Virus record (IMG/VR): IMGVR_UViG_3300011430_000011 | Location: 1 to 63,600 of that record | Source of the DNA: a virus | Direction: 5' to 3' (one strand) | Length of the DNA stretch: 63,600 bases | Program-made: the position numbers and the translations under genes | Notes under the pieces: generated by a model | Told to the model about the DNA's origin: nothing | Databases searched by the model: none | Seen by the model: the letters and a program-made list of their open reading frames with translations, nothing else | Part shown: piece by piece, positions 1 through 6,652 of the stretch | Layout: each line of letters starts with the position of its first letter | How positions within the stretch are numbered: the first letter of the stretch is position 1

Positions 1-81
1 CGGACAGAGAGAATAAGCTCTGCTCGGGTACGACCCGTTGTCCGATCAAAGCGACGATCTGGACAAGGAGGAGTAAACCAC

Positions 82-156
82 ATGTCAAATCTGTGGAAGA
101 TGACCCAACACGAGCGTCTCATGAGAGACGCCATCAGCAAAGCCGGAAGGAGATAA
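82..156 (+). CDS. possible 24-residue peptide gene
   Basis: Short reading frame (MSNLWKMTQHERLMRDAI...) starting with ATG 8 bases after a strong AAGGAGGAG ribosome site at 65-73. It ends in TAA inside the ribosome site spacer of the next short frame. No recognisable family. The good ribosome site and compact spacing match the small-gene style of this arm, but a 24-residue product cannot be proven from sequence. Confidence 0.4.
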   Translation: MSNLWKMTQHERLMRDAISKAGRR

Positions 157-158
157 CT

Positions 159-224
159 ATCATCGCCTATCTCAAGAAACTCTGGATCATCATCACCACC
201 CCTCGTAACCGGAAGGACTGGTAA
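159..224 (+). CDS. possible 21-residue amphipathic peptide with ATC start
   Basis: AAGGAG at 147-152 is followed after six bases by ATC ATC GCC, opening a frame that encodes a hydrophobic and basic peptide (IIAYLKKLWIIITT then PRNRKDW) and stops 4 bases before the GTG of the next gene. There is no ATG, GTG or TTG in frame. The peptide would look like a small membrane-associated product. It is listed because two better supported genes (18077 and 59972) also seem to start at ATC; alone it is weak. Confidence 0.28.
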   Translation: MIAYLKKLWIIITTPRNRKDW

Positions 225-228
225 CACA

Positions 229-480
229 GTGGAAGAGCCAGGAGAAGCATATTACGTCGATCTGGCCATTCGGACTGTCCATCACCATATCAAAGACACC
301 GACCTTCCACCGCCACACATTGGCCACCCGCACCGCGAGGCTTATCTCAAAGCCTTCCGCGAGACACGTACCAGCATTAGAGAAAAAGACCTCTCATACT
401 TTTACACCCACTGCTCGAAGTGTGGTGGAGAGTTTGACAGCGAAGGATGGTGCCCCAACTACTGCACAAACGAGGAGTAG
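229..480 (+). CDS. small protein with C-terminal zinc ribbon
   Basis: 83-residue protein of unknown function. The C-terminus has CSKC (about residues 62-65) and later CPNYC, a four-cysteine zinc-knuckle arrangement. The N-terminal half is His-rich (VHHHIKD, PHIGHPHR). Start is GTG at 229; an AAGGA lies rather far upstream, so the start is less certain than the stop. It is followed after 2 bases by the next gene's ATG. Zinc ribbons recur in many small genes of this arm. Confidence 0.7.
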   Translation: MEEPGEAYYVDLAIRTVHHHIKDTDLPPPHIGHPHREAYLKAFRETRTSIREKDLSYFYTHCSKCGGEFDSEGWCPNYCTNEE

Positions 481-482
481 CA

Positions 483-689
483 ATGGAACCAAAGCAGAAA
501 AGCTACGTCACCACGGATCAGCTGCAAGAGCTTGATCTGGTCGGACGCTCTTATTACATCTTCTGTCTCGAGCTGGCTGAGGCAGCCATCTACCAAGCTC
601 GAATGCTTGTGAGAGACGACATCACCGACGAAAATCACGCTCTTGGTCAGATCGAAGCTCTGATCATGCAGGCAATCGAGGCATCATGA
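483..689 (+). CDS. hypothetical protein, helical
   Basis: 68-residue protein, ATG at 483 behind GAGGAG that lies inside the stop region of the previous gene. Sequence is mostly predicted helical (LELAEAAIYQARMLV) and acidic. It overlaps the next start by four bases (ATGA), so it is translationally coupled. No family recognised. Confidence 0.7.
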   Translation: MEPKQKSYVTTDQLQELDLVGRSYYIFCLELAEAAIYQARMLVRDDITDENHALGQIEALIMQAIEAS

Positions 690-1153
690 CCAAACAATAC
701 TTCGAGCACACTGACCACAACGGCACTACCTGGGAGTTCACTTACTTAGTGGACCACTGGGTTGAATCAGAGGACCAAGTCCGTGACTGCATGCTCTATC
801 GTCGCAAAGAAAAAACAGTATGGACCGATGCTGAGATGTGGATCGAGCCGCCTCCTGGCTTCGAGGATTACACCCACGGTGCCAGGATCGAGGACAAGTG
901 GGACAAACTGGACAACCAAACAATAGACCATATCGCTTCGAACTTCGCACCAAGATTCCAACTTGACCGTGAGTTCATCGAGCCCCTCTGGCAAAACGCC
1001 ACTTCTCAGGTAAGAGATCACCGTGAGAGCAGGGTCAACACTGATGACAAGAGCTTCATAGACTGGTACTCGGCCAGAGAAGTTTCGATCAAGCGTGTAA
1101 TCGGTGCAACTGATCTTCTCCTTTACGGTCAAACCTCTATTGAAGCAATCTAA
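686..1153 (+). CDS. hypothetical protein
   Basis: 155-residue acidic, aromatic-rich protein (WVESEDQVRDCMLYRRKEK, MWIEPPPGFEDY). No domain recognised and no membrane segment. Its ATG overlaps the previous stop. It is the last gene before a 370-base repeat-rich spacer. Confidence 0.75.
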   Translation: MTKQYFEHTDHNGTTWEFTYLVDHWVESEDQVRDCMLYRRKEKTVWTDAEMWIEPPPGFEDYTHGARIEDKWDKLDNQTIDHIASNFAPRFQLDREFIEPLWQNATSQVRDHRESRVNTDDKSFIDWYSAREVSIKRVIGATDLLLYGQTSIEAI

Positions 1154-1525
1154 TCGACTCACGCTCGAGCGCATACATGCCCGTCACCGAGCGCATACAT
1201 GCGCTATGCGCGAGTCCAACGAATAGTAAGTAAAAGATGAAAAGAATAAGAACACACAGCCAAAACTGCAACGCGCGTCCCTGCTCTGTCCCCGTACGCG
1301 CGCGCAGGCACAACGCGCATGGGCCGCTAGCTACGTATTGCACTTTTTTTCTTCCCTCGAGCGCATACGTTGTGTCTCTATATGTAGAGAGAACAAAGAG
1401 TATATGGAGACAGAGAAGGTAATGCGCGCATACATGCGCTCGGGAGAGTTTTTCGAAACTAACACCACCCATTTTCGGCTAAAGTGCTTCCCGCTGCGCG
1501 CCTGCGCGAGTCGAAGGAGGAGCCA
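1154..1525 (+). repeat. intergenic cluster of GAGCGCATACATGCGC repeats
   Basis: No convincing gene in this 370-base spacer. It holds four copies of one motif: GAGCGCATACATGC at 1167-1180, GAGCGCATACATGCGCT at 1189-1205, a short GAGCGCATAC at 1359-1368, and GCGCATACATGCGCTC at 1426-1441. The core GCGCAT-AC-ATGCGC is an inverted repeat with a 2-base centre, as expected for a dimeric DNA-binding protein. Between copies are A+T-rich stretches. It probably acts as a promoter/operator or replication site for the operon starting at 1526; the role is inferred. Confidence 0.65.
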
Positions 1526-1852
1526 ATGTACGAACTGACAGTTAAGATCAACAACGACCAACGAACATTTCATCGAAGGAGGATCTCGGCGATCTTGAAG
1601 GCACTGCTAGACCTAATAGAGCAGTACCCGAACCAGATCGAACTCGTGAGCTATAGTCCAGCTGTCGGTGCAGTAGTAACAAACCCAGCAGCAGGTTACG
1701 AGCACGACACCGAACGCATAACCGTGTCTGTGCTCGACCCGGACGACGGTCATGAGGTTTGGTCGGAAGAGATCGACGCGAGCCAGGTCAACGCTTTCAA
1801 AGCGGACGTCAAGCGGAACCCGAAGAAGGGTCTCGTTGTCACCATCAAGTAA
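1526..1852 (+). CDS. hypothetical protein
   Basis: 108-residue protein, ATG preceded by AAGGAGGAGCCA. Predicted to mix strands and helices (MYELTVKINNDQRTF; later ERITVSVLDPDDG). No known family seen. First gene after the repeat cluster and followed by another long spacer, so it may be a stand-alone transcript. Confidence 0.75.
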   Translation: MYELTVKINNDQRTFHRRRISAILKALLDLIEQYPNQIELVSYSPAVGAVVTNPAAGYEHDTERITVSVLDPDDGHEVWSEEIDASQVNAFKADVKRNPKKGLVVTIK

Positions 1853-2205
1853 CGACAACGACTGTCTGTTGCGGACACCTTACCGTAACGAGCATCCGGC
1901 CTATTCGCAAGCAAGGCTCAGGATCAGCTGCGCTACCACAAACTTCCCGAGCGGTGTGCCCGACTCACACCGTGCTCAACACAAAGAAGGAGCGGACGGA
2001 TGTGGCGGGAATGAGGTACCCCGGAACAGCGTGAACTCGTCAGCAGACAGTCGTGGCGGCCGGTATCTCGGGCTCTGTCGGTCGTCAAACTCTTTCAAGC
2101 GTAACACCTTACATAACTTCGAACAACTTCGGGTCCGAAAAGTAGTAGGATCCGTGGGGCGTACAAGGTACGTCGTCTACAAACAAAGAGAAAGGGAGCA
2201 ATCAC
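1853..2205 (+). other. 353-base spacer, no confident gene
   Basis: Contains an ATG at 2000 with AAGGAG seven bases upstream, but this frame meets TGA after four codons (2012-2014) and would only continue to TAA at 2102 if the TGA were read through. The sequence after the TGA looks protein-like, so this could be a broken small gene. The rest is unassigned leader for the gene at 2206. Confidence 0.5.
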
Positions 2206-2784
2206 ATGGCACGCACCCGTCCCAGCGCTACGAAGCCTCAAGCTTCGAAGCCTACCACGGACAACGGCAAGGCCGACGCCGATGCAACGAAGAAGGCGAA
2301 GGCCGACACCGAGGCCAAGCGTCAGCAGCGCGAGAACCAGGAAGCCAGCCACACGCAAGCTCTGCTCAAGCGTGTCGGCAAGCACCCGGCGCTCGGTACC
2401 GAGAACAAGGGAGAGAGTCTCTCTGCAGTAGCCTCAGACCTTTCCATCACCGCAGGCAAGGCGGCATTCCTGCTCATGATCCAGGCGGTCAAGGACGGAG
2501 ACGTTCCGGCCATCACCGGCAAGGATGACGAGACCCTGCTGAAGAACATCAACACAGCGCGTCTCAAGGTCGACCGCTTCAGCTCTTGGGGATGGCTCGC
2601 GGCGAGGGCCAGCAAGAGCGAGGGCTTCATCAAGGTCGGACTCGAGAAGCTCGGACTCTTCACACCGAAGGCCGAGAACATCGCGTCAAAGAGAGCCGAG
2701 CTCAACCCGCCGAAGCCGAAGGCAACCAAGACGGCCAAGCCGGGAACCAAGCGCACCCGGCCGAAGGCGAAGGGAAACGCCTAA
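2206..2784 (+). CDS. Lys/Ala-rich protein with -1 frameshift site at its end
   Basis: 192-residue protein with basic, low-complexity N- and C-terminal tails (K, A, P, T rich; histone-like in composition) and a more ordered middle (about residues 50-150; SLSAVASDLSITAGKAAFL). Start ATG follows AAAGGGAGC. Function unknown; the tails suggest nucleic-acid binding. In its last codons the frame reads G GGA AAC, a classic slippery heptamer, and the next frame has no start codon of its own, so a longer fusion product is likely. Confidence 0.8.
   Translation: MARTRPSATKPQASKPTTDNGKADADATKKAKADTEAKRQQRENQEASHTQALLKRVGKHPALGTENKGESLSAVASDLSITAGKAAFLLMIQAVKDGDVPAITGKDDETLLKNINTARLKVDRFSSWGWLAARASKSEGFIKVGLEKLGLFTPKAENIASKRAELNPPKPKATKTAKPGTKRTRPKAKGNA
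2772..2778 (+). promoter_or_regulatory. probable -1 ribosomal frameshift site GGGAAAC
   Basis: The heptamer sits in the correct phase of the upstream gene (…G GGA AAC GCC TAA), the X XXY YYZ pattern of programmed -1 slippage. Shifting to GGG AAA CGC CTA enters the frame that stays open to 3059. A weak hairpin (CGAGGACCTCG, 2789-2799) follows about 10 bases downstream, in the usual place for a stimulator. Confidence 0.7.
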
Positions 2785-3059
2785 CTCTCGAGGACCTCGG
2801 CGACTTAACCAGGCTGAAAGAGATACTCAAGCCTGGTCGACGTATCTGGGTCTATCACGACCGCTTCGACCCGATCGAGTTGAGAATCGTCGGTACACCA
2901 ACTGTCGTCCCTGCCGGTCCTAAGACTATCAAGGTCTTGGACAAGTGGGGACGGCGGACGGTGGACAAAGTTGTCGGGTATGCAGCACAGCCCTATGTCA
3001 AGGTCTACACAGATCACGGCATGAGGTTTCTCGAGATTAAAGACTTCACAGTAGGGTGA
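2772..3059 (+). CDS. -1 frameshift extension domain (beta-rich)
   Basis: This frame encodes about 95 residues of plausible globular protein (ILKPGRRIWVYHDRF; KTIKVLDKWGRR; YVKVYTDHGMRFLEIKDF) but has no ATG, GTG or TTG near its beginning. The only in-frame start lies about 190 bases inside the preceding gene in what looks like shadow sequence. It is therefore best read as the C-terminal part of a fusion made by -1 slippage at 2772. The start given is the slip site, not an initiation codon. Domain family not recognised; the strand-rich pattern may be SH3-like. Confidence 0.65.
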   Translation, partial: GKRLTLEDLGDLTRLKEILKPGRRIWVYHDRFDPIELRIVGTPTVVPAGPKTIKVLDKWGRRTVDKVVGYAAQPYVKVYTDHGMRFLEIKDFTVG

Positions 3060-3084
3060 CACGACAACAGTCGCCTAACACTGC

Positions 3085-3193
3085 GAAGAGAGCAGCGGCT
3101 CTTCAGTCTGGGTCTGGAGGGCTCGCTGCCTGAAGGGTCTGGCTCCGTCTACTACGTGGCGTGGGCGACAGGGCTGGACCCTTCAGGGAGCGA
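3085..3193 (+). ncRNA. structured leader RNA with a 17-bp stem
   Basis: Positions 3123-3139 and 3177-3193 pair as a 17-base stem with one mismatch, enclosing a 37-base loop. Just upstream, GAAGAG (3085-3090) and CTCTTC (3099-3104) form a smaller hairpin. It lies between the stop at 3059 and the ribosome site of the small gene at 3216. No T-run follows, so it is not an ordinary terminator. A regulatory leader or a separate small RNA is inferred. Confidence 0.5.
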
Positions 3194-3215
3194 CTAGCTG
3201 AAAGGAGGGAGCTAT

Positions 3216-3368
3216 ATGCAGAAAGACTGGTTCGCCTGGTTCTTCTCAGCCAGATACCCAAATCAAAGCTGCTTGACAGCAGTATCAGGTGAGATGATCG
3301 GTCTCGAACCAGTAACGGACGTCTTGGCGCACGCGCTTGGTGTGTGTCTGCCAAAACCAACCCCGTGA
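3216..3368 (+). CDS. small hypothetical protein (50 aa)
   Basis: ATG at 3216 behind a very strong AAAGGAGGGAGC. Encodes MQKDWFAWFFSARYPNQSCL..., aromatic at the N-terminus, ending KPTP. It is sandwiched between two structured RNA segments, so it may be a leader peptide controlled by, or controlling, those structures. No family recognised. Confidence 0.6.
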   Translation: MQKDWFAWFFSARYPNQSCLTAVSGEMIGLEPVTDVLAHALGVCLPKPTP

Positions 3369-3378
3369 GTTCACACCA

Positions 3379-3459
3379 GATGCGGCGCAGGGCTAGCCAG
3401 CAAGCCCGGAGAGGCGACAGAGCCGTGCAAGGGTAGCCAGGCTACCCTGACGCCGCATC
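3379..3459 (+). ncRNA. cloverleaf-like structured RNA
   Basis: A 9-bp closing stem (GATGCGGCG 3379-3387 with CGCCGCATC 3451-3459) encloses a hairpin GGGCT/AGCCC (3390-3407), a weak GGC/GCC arm (3413-3424) and a perfect 9-bp hairpin (AGGGTAGCC 3430-3438 with GGCTACCCT 3440-3448). The overall shape recalls a tRNA, but it lacks a T-loop sequence, an obvious anticodon arm and an intact D-arm, so I do not call it a tRNA. It is probably a structured leader or phage small RNA. Confidence 0.5.
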
Positions 3460-3460
3460 C

Positions 3461-3480
3461 AAACCGCTACAAACCGCTAC
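3461..3480 (+). repeat. 10-base tandem repeat before a ribosome site
   Basis: AAACCGCTAC is repeated twice back to back, followed by AAACAAAGGAG. It lies directly between the structured RNA and the ribosome site of the gene at 3501; possible protein- or RNA-binding spacer. Confidence 0.6.
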
Positions 3481-3500
3481 AAACAAAGGAGTGATTGTCT

Positions 3501-3686
3501 ATGCACACTTCGATCACCACCGAAAGAATCATCGAAGCTGTGAATGAAGACGACAGTCTCGGCTTCTGCACTGCGTGTGGTGAGGAAGCGTACAATGTCG
3601 AGCCAGATGCAAGGAAGTACGAGTGTGAGAGTTGCGGAGCAGAAAAGGTCTACGGAGCAGAGGAACTGCTCCTGATGTTGGTCTGA
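3501..3686 (+). CDS. zinc-ribbon protein (61 aa)
   Basis: Begins MHTSITTERIIEAV and contains CTAC (residues about 22-25) and CESC (about 42-45), a classic pair of CxxC knuckles for one zinc ion. Probably a nucleic-acid- or protein-binding adaptor; target unknown. Start ATG 3501 rather than the in-frame TTG at 3495, because AAAGGAG is correctly spaced for it. The stop overlaps the next ATG. Confidence 0.75.
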   Translation: MHTSITTERIIEAVNEDDSLGFCTACGEEAYNVEPDARKYECESCGAEKVYGAEELLLMLV

Positions 3687-3868
3687 TGTACACCGTAACG
3701 ATCAAGTTCCCGCAAGGTCCGACAATCAGCGACGACGATAGTACTCTTGTCACTGTCGTCAAATGGGTACACACCAAGGAAGAGGCCAACGATCTTCAGC
3801 AAGCTGCCCTCACACTTGGTGCGGACTCAGTCAACATCCAAAAGCCAAAGAAAGGGAGCACATCATGA
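3686..3868 (+). CDS. hypothetical protein (60 aa)
   Basis: MYTVTIKFPQGPTI..., a strand-helix pattern: a beta N-terminus followed by a helix (HTKEEANDLQQAALTLG). It starts on TGATG overlap with the previous gene and overlaps the next start. The fold pattern resembles other tiny proteins of this arm (for example 9019-9183). Function unknown. Confidence 0.7.
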   Translation: MYTVTIKFPQGPTISDDDSTLVTVVKWVHTKEEANDLQQAALTLGADSVNIQKPKKGSTS

Positions 3869-4044
3869 AGAACGTGGACATGAAGGTCACCGGCAACAAG
3901 CTCGTAATCACCGTCGACCTGAGCGAGTCTCAGGGCAAGTCAGCCTCAGGGAAAAGCGAGATCATCGCCACAACCGGAGGCAACCAGGATGTCCCTCAGA
4001 AGGAAGGCGTCAAGATCGGACTCAACATCTACCGCAAGGTATAG
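3865..4044 (+). CDS. hypothetical protein (59 aa)
   Basis: MKNVDMKVTGNKLVITVDL..., starts after AAAGGGAGCACATC. Begins with an alternating beta pattern and has a Ser/Gly/Lys-rich middle. Similar short openings are seen in many phage proteins annotated only as hypothetical. No function assigned. Confidence 0.7.
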   Translation: MKNVDMKVTGNKLVITVDLSESQGKSASGKSEIIATTGGNQDVPQKEGVKIGLNIYRKV

Positions 4045-4051
4045 CAGAGTC

Positions 4052-4339
4052 ATGTACCATCTCGACCTGATAAACAAGCTCAGAGTCGAGGCCGACAAGG
4101 TCGCGGCTGACATCAGCGGAGACAATCCAAGCGTTGATGTCAGCTACGACCTGTGGGTTGAGGAGGAGTTCTCATTCTCCGAAGATCAAACCAAACTCAC
4201 AATCGGCGTCATCGACATGGGCGACTCATTCCAGGCTGTCTATCGCTGGTGCGAAGACCGCTGGGAGAGAGTTGATGGCTGGAGCACTTACGAAATCATC
4301 AACCAACTTGTAGAAATGAGAAGCATGCCAGATGGCTAG
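4052..4339 (+). CDS. hypothetical protein (95 aa)
   Basis: Acidic, aromatic-rich protein (YDLWVEEEFSFSEDQTKLTI; YRWCEDRWERVDGW). No motif recognised. Overlaps the next gene's ATG by eight bases, indicating coupled translation. Confidence 0.7.
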   Translation: MYHLDLINKLRVEADKVAADISGDNPSVDVSYDLWVEEEFSFSEDQTKLTIGVIDMGDSFQAVYRWCEDRWERVDGWSTYEIINQLVEMRSMPDG

Positions 4340-4562
4340 TAACAAGATTGTCGACCGCCGCAGGACCCCAGAGATCGTTGACGGAAAGACCGTCTGGGTA
4401 CACCAGAGAACATCAGCAACACACAGCTTTGGCCGAACAGTAACACGTGAAATCGTTGCACCCGGCCAACGCTCACAGGACCTTGAAGGTGCTCTCTTTG
4501 ACGTGCGTACCAAGTCAGGTCTCAGCAAGATAGGCTACGAGCGAATCAAGAAGGAGGAATAG
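4332..4562 (+). CDS. hypothetical basic protein (76 aa)
   Basis: MASNKIVDRRRTPEIVDGKT..., basic and rich in Arg/Lys with a predicted disordered N-terminus and helical end (SKIGYERIKKEE). Ends with a GAGGAA that serves as ribosome site for the following GTG. No family recognised. Confidence 0.65.
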   Translation: MASNKIVDRRRTPEIVDGKTVWVHQRTSATHSFGRTVTREIVAPGQRSQDLEGALFDVRTKSGLSKIGYERIKKEE

Positions 4563-4709
4563 GTGCCCAACTACGAGATCACCATCGTGATCGACAGCAT
4601 CAGCGCCGCAAACGCAGCAGACACCGTGGAAGCTATTGATAGGCTCTTGAAGGAGGACCTATTGCACAAGGACTTTCACATCGAGTACATCATGGCAGAG
4701 GAGGACTGA
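4563..4709 (+). CDS. small YEI-type protein (48 aa)
   Basis: GTG start directly after the preceding stop, with AAGGAGGAAT upstream. Sequence opens PNYEITIVIDSI, close in style to PTYEIVIGAYAE of the gene at 9019. Both have a beta strand, a helix of Ala/Glu and an acidic end, so the two are probably distant paralogues. Function unknown. Confidence 0.65.
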   Translation: MPNYEITIVIDSISAANAADTVEAIDRLLKEDLLHKDFHIEYIMAEED

Positions 4710-5011
4710 TGGGCAGCATACTTTACATCGAAGTACCAGAGCGCAAGAACAAGGCCATGCAACTGGTCAGCATGCACAGCGCTATCGCCATCATTGGACA
4801 GCCGCTTTTCGAAGCGACACCTGAAGGAGAAGTTCTGTTGTGTGTCGTCGAGAACTCAATGTTTGACGCGATTGCGATTTGCTGCAACTACGACGACTAC
4901 ACCAGACTCCTACCAACGCCCGACGACCTCCGTCCAAGGACGTGGCTTTACCTCGACCGAGCGACAGTCATCAAGCTGCAACCACTGGCTGAGGACTTGC
5001 CTGATGATTGA
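4709..5011 (+). CDS. hypothetical protein (100 aa)
   Basis: MGSILYIEVPERKNKAMQLV..., mixed alpha/beta with a hydrophobic centre (MFDAIAICCNYDD). Start overlaps the previous TGA (TGATG). No recognised domain. Confidence 0.7.
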   Translation: MGSILYIEVPERKNKAMQLVSMHSAIAIIGQPLFEATPEGEVLLCVVENSMFDAIAICCNYDDYTRLLPTPDDLRPRTWLYLDRATVIKLQPLAEDLPDD

Positions 5012-5195
5012 GGACTGTAGATTCAATGGCCTCGAGAGGGAAAACAGATACTTCTTCATGTTCGTTGGGGGAGTCACGCTGGAAGCGGTACTTCACGAGT
5101 TGTTCCCTGACGGAACACTTAAGGTCTCGAACTCGGGTTGGAGTCACTTCCTCAACCCTGACAACATCGTATACGCACGAGATCTCGGGGACTAA
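5004..5195 (+). CDS. hypothetical protein (63 aa)
   Basis: MIEDCRFNGLERENRYFFMF..., starts at ATG 5004 inside the end of the previous gene. Beta-rich (YFFMFVGGVTLEAVL) with a C-terminal NPDNIVYARDLGD. Looks like a small regulatory or structural fold; unassigned. Confidence 0.65.
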   Translation: MIEDCRFNGLERENRYFFMFVGGVTLEAVLHELFPDGTLKVSNSGWSHFLNPDNIVYARDLGD

Positions 5196-5197
5196 TC

Positions 5198-5455
5198 GTG
5201 ATTACAGTCAACGCGCGAGATGTCGTCGGAACAGGAAGAGCTAACGCGCTCGTAGCGGTAGGGAAGCTCGATACCTTACTCAGCGGTGTTGGCGAGCACA
5301 TGTCCGATAGCAGGAGGCTGTCAGGACTTAAGGAAATAGCCGATTTGATCACCGAGGCAGCCAGTGACATCCTGCTTGCTCAACACATGATGTCAGGTGA
5401 TTGGTCTGACACGACTTACGTAGGAAGGTGGAGCAATGACAAAGAAGAAGACTGA
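5198..5455 (+). CDS. hypothetical protein (85 aa)
   Basis: GTG start two bases after the previous stop. Largely helical (ANALVAVGKLDTLLSGVGEHM; GLKEIADLITEAASDILLAQHM). The last 20 bases overlap the next gene, whose ribosome site is inside it (GGAAGGTGGAG). No family recognised. Confidence 0.7.
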   Translation: MITVNARDVVGTGRANALVAVGKLDTLLSGVGEHMSDSRRLSGLKEIADLITEAASDILLAQHMMSGDWSDTTYVGRWSNDKEED

Positions 5456-5735
5456 TCGTCAGTTCCGAGACAGCGCGACTGAGATCAGAACAGCATACCG
5501 ACAAGGTCGGAAATTCATCGAGCTTGACGGCAAGAAGATGAGGATCACCCGTCACAACCACACCGTCAGCAAGATCATGGGAGGTACGTCGTCGGCGCAT
5601 TACACGAAGCGAGAGATGACCCTTGGAGGATACCGCAAGACCTTCAAGGAATCTTGGCTGGTCGTGATGCCCGCCGATGGCAGCTTGATCCCCTGCTATA
5701 ACATCGCTCTCGACTATCACCAAACGAGGGTCTGA
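5436..5735 (+). CDS. hypothetical basic protein (99 aa)
   Basis: MTKKKTDRQFRDSATEIRTA..., positively charged N-terminal half with a beta-rich second half (SWLVVMPADGSLIPCYNIAL). Could bind nucleic acid, judging only by charge. Overlaps the next ATG by one base. Confidence 0.7.
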   Translation: MTKKKTDRQFRDSATEIRTAYRQGRKFIELDGKKMRITRHNHTVSKIMGGTSSAHYTKREMTLGGYRKTFKESWLVVMPADGSLIPCYNIALDYHQTRV

Positions 5736-5896
5736 TGACTCCTGCACAGAAGAATGCTCTGAAAGAGATTATCCTGTGTGTCAACACCGCTCAAATGGAT
5801 GTTGATGAAGTTGTTCTTCAGCTCAAAGAACTTGGTATCTCACAGCAAGAGTTTGAAGATGCGTACGAGGCTGACGCCGCAAGAAAGGAGTGGTGA
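5735..5896 (+). CDS. small helical protein (53 aa)
   Basis: MTPAQKNALKEIILCVNTAQ..., almost entirely predicted helix and acidic (VDEVVLQLKELGISQQEFEDAY). The pattern resembles a small helix-turn-helix or UBA-like bundle, but no specific family can be claimed. Ends in GAAAGGAG that serves the next gene; TGATG overlap. Confidence 0.65.
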   Translation: MTPAQKNALKEIILCVNTAQMDVDEVVLQLKELGISQQEFEDAYEADAARKEW

Positions 5897-6135
5897 TGGC
5901 AAGTGCAGGACTCATCGAGGCGATGCTCAATGCCGTGGCTGAGAAAAGAGACATCCACAGAGAGCAGGTGGCAAAAGCCATCGGGTGTCTAGACTACGTC
6001 ACCAATCAGTACGATGTCGAGCGCAACGGAGCGGCTAAGGACTTTCACGAACATATGGAGAAAGTCTTCATGAACATGCACACCGAGCTTGTTGAGATCG
6101 TTGAGGATGAGCTCGGACCCAACTGGAAGGAGTAA
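5896..6135 (+). CDS. hypothetical helical protein (79 aa)
   Basis: MASAGLIEAMLNAVAEKRDI..., all-helical prediction, acidic C-terminus. ATG 5896 chosen over in-frame GTGs at 5890 and 5893 because AAAGGAG spacing is best and it overlaps the previous stop. No family. Confidence 0.7.
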   Translation: MASAGLIEAMLNAVAEKRDIHREQVAKAIGCLDYVTNQYDVERNGAAKDFHEHMEKVFMNMHTELVEIVEDELGPNWKE

Positions 6136-6136
6136 C

Positions 6137-6496
6137 ATGAAAGCTCGCATCATCATCGAAGTTGAGAGTGACGAGTACCCCGAACCTCTTGGTGCACTGG
6201 AGAACTTCAGAGTCGCACTTGAGATGCTGCTCTCCTGGCAGTGGGATAACGTCATGGTCTCAGTCGAACGCGATCAAGCTGACGAAGCTGATGAGAAGCT
6301 GCTGAGGCGACTGGAGATGAGCGCGGCGGCTTGCGTTACGTGTGGCGGAACCACGTTCGTACGCGACCAATGCATGGACTGTGGACGGCCTCGCGCCTGC
6401 GCGTTCCCTCATTGCGTCTGTCAGCCCGACGTTGGATGCAGCCCAACGTTCGGCGCTAACGCGCTCCCTGCTGCTGGGTCGGCGGGAGACGAATGA
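6137..6496 (+). CDS. mosaic protein with cysteine-rich, GC-rich C-terminal half
   Basis: 119 residues. The first about 60 (MKARIIIEVESDEYPEPLG...) match the style and base composition of neighbours. From about 6310 the sequence becomes clearly GC-richer and encodes a Cys-rich tail (CVTCGG, CMDC, CAFPHC, CQPDVGC) with a zinc-binding look. This suggests a fused or exchanged 3' end. Function unknown. Confidence 0.65.
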   Translation: MKARIIIEVESDEYPEPLGALENFRVALEMLLSWQWDNVMVSVERDQADEADEKLLRRLEMSAAACVTCGGTTFVRDQCMDCGRPRACAFPHCVCQPDVGCSPTFGANALPAAGSAGDE

Positions 6497-6570
6497 GCGG
6501 CGCGAGCCTGACTCTGTTCCTAATCGTCTGCGCGTTCCTCGTCGTGGTCTTTTCGGTGATGGGACGATGA
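6493..6570 (+). CDS. 25-residue single-span membrane peptide
   Basis: MSGASLTLFLIVCAFLVVVF then SVMGR. Starts on an ATGA overlap with the previous gene. One membrane helix fills almost the whole peptide. Tiny membrane peptides like this are common in phage early regions. GC-rich patch. Confidence 0.5.
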   Translation: MSGASLTLFLIVCAFLVVVFSVMGR

Positions 6571-6652
6571 GCGGGAAAGCGAGCGCCTCGACCAGCGTCC
6601 TCTAGTTGACATCTGCCAGACCTGCGGCAGTGGCCAGGGATATCTATGGCCG

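Noticed and set aside
17-76. End of an upstream gene (…LLGYDPLSDQSDDLDKEE stop at 74-76)
   Set aside because: The frame opens only at 17 after a stop and contains no standard start with a ribosome site, so it cannot be called a gene; it could be a spacer with chance coding look.
1154-1525. CRISPR-like array from the repeated GAGCGCATAC words
   Set aside because: Spacing is irregular, repeats are short and there are no cas genes.
1752-2528. 258-codon open frame across the 1853-2205 spacer
   Set aside because: It overlaps the well supported gene at 2206 and is Arg/Ser/His-rich shadow sequence without a ribosome site.
3379-3459. tRNA gene
   Set aside because: The closing stem and arms resemble a tRNA, but there is no T-loop, no plausible anticodon arm and no CCA-type end.
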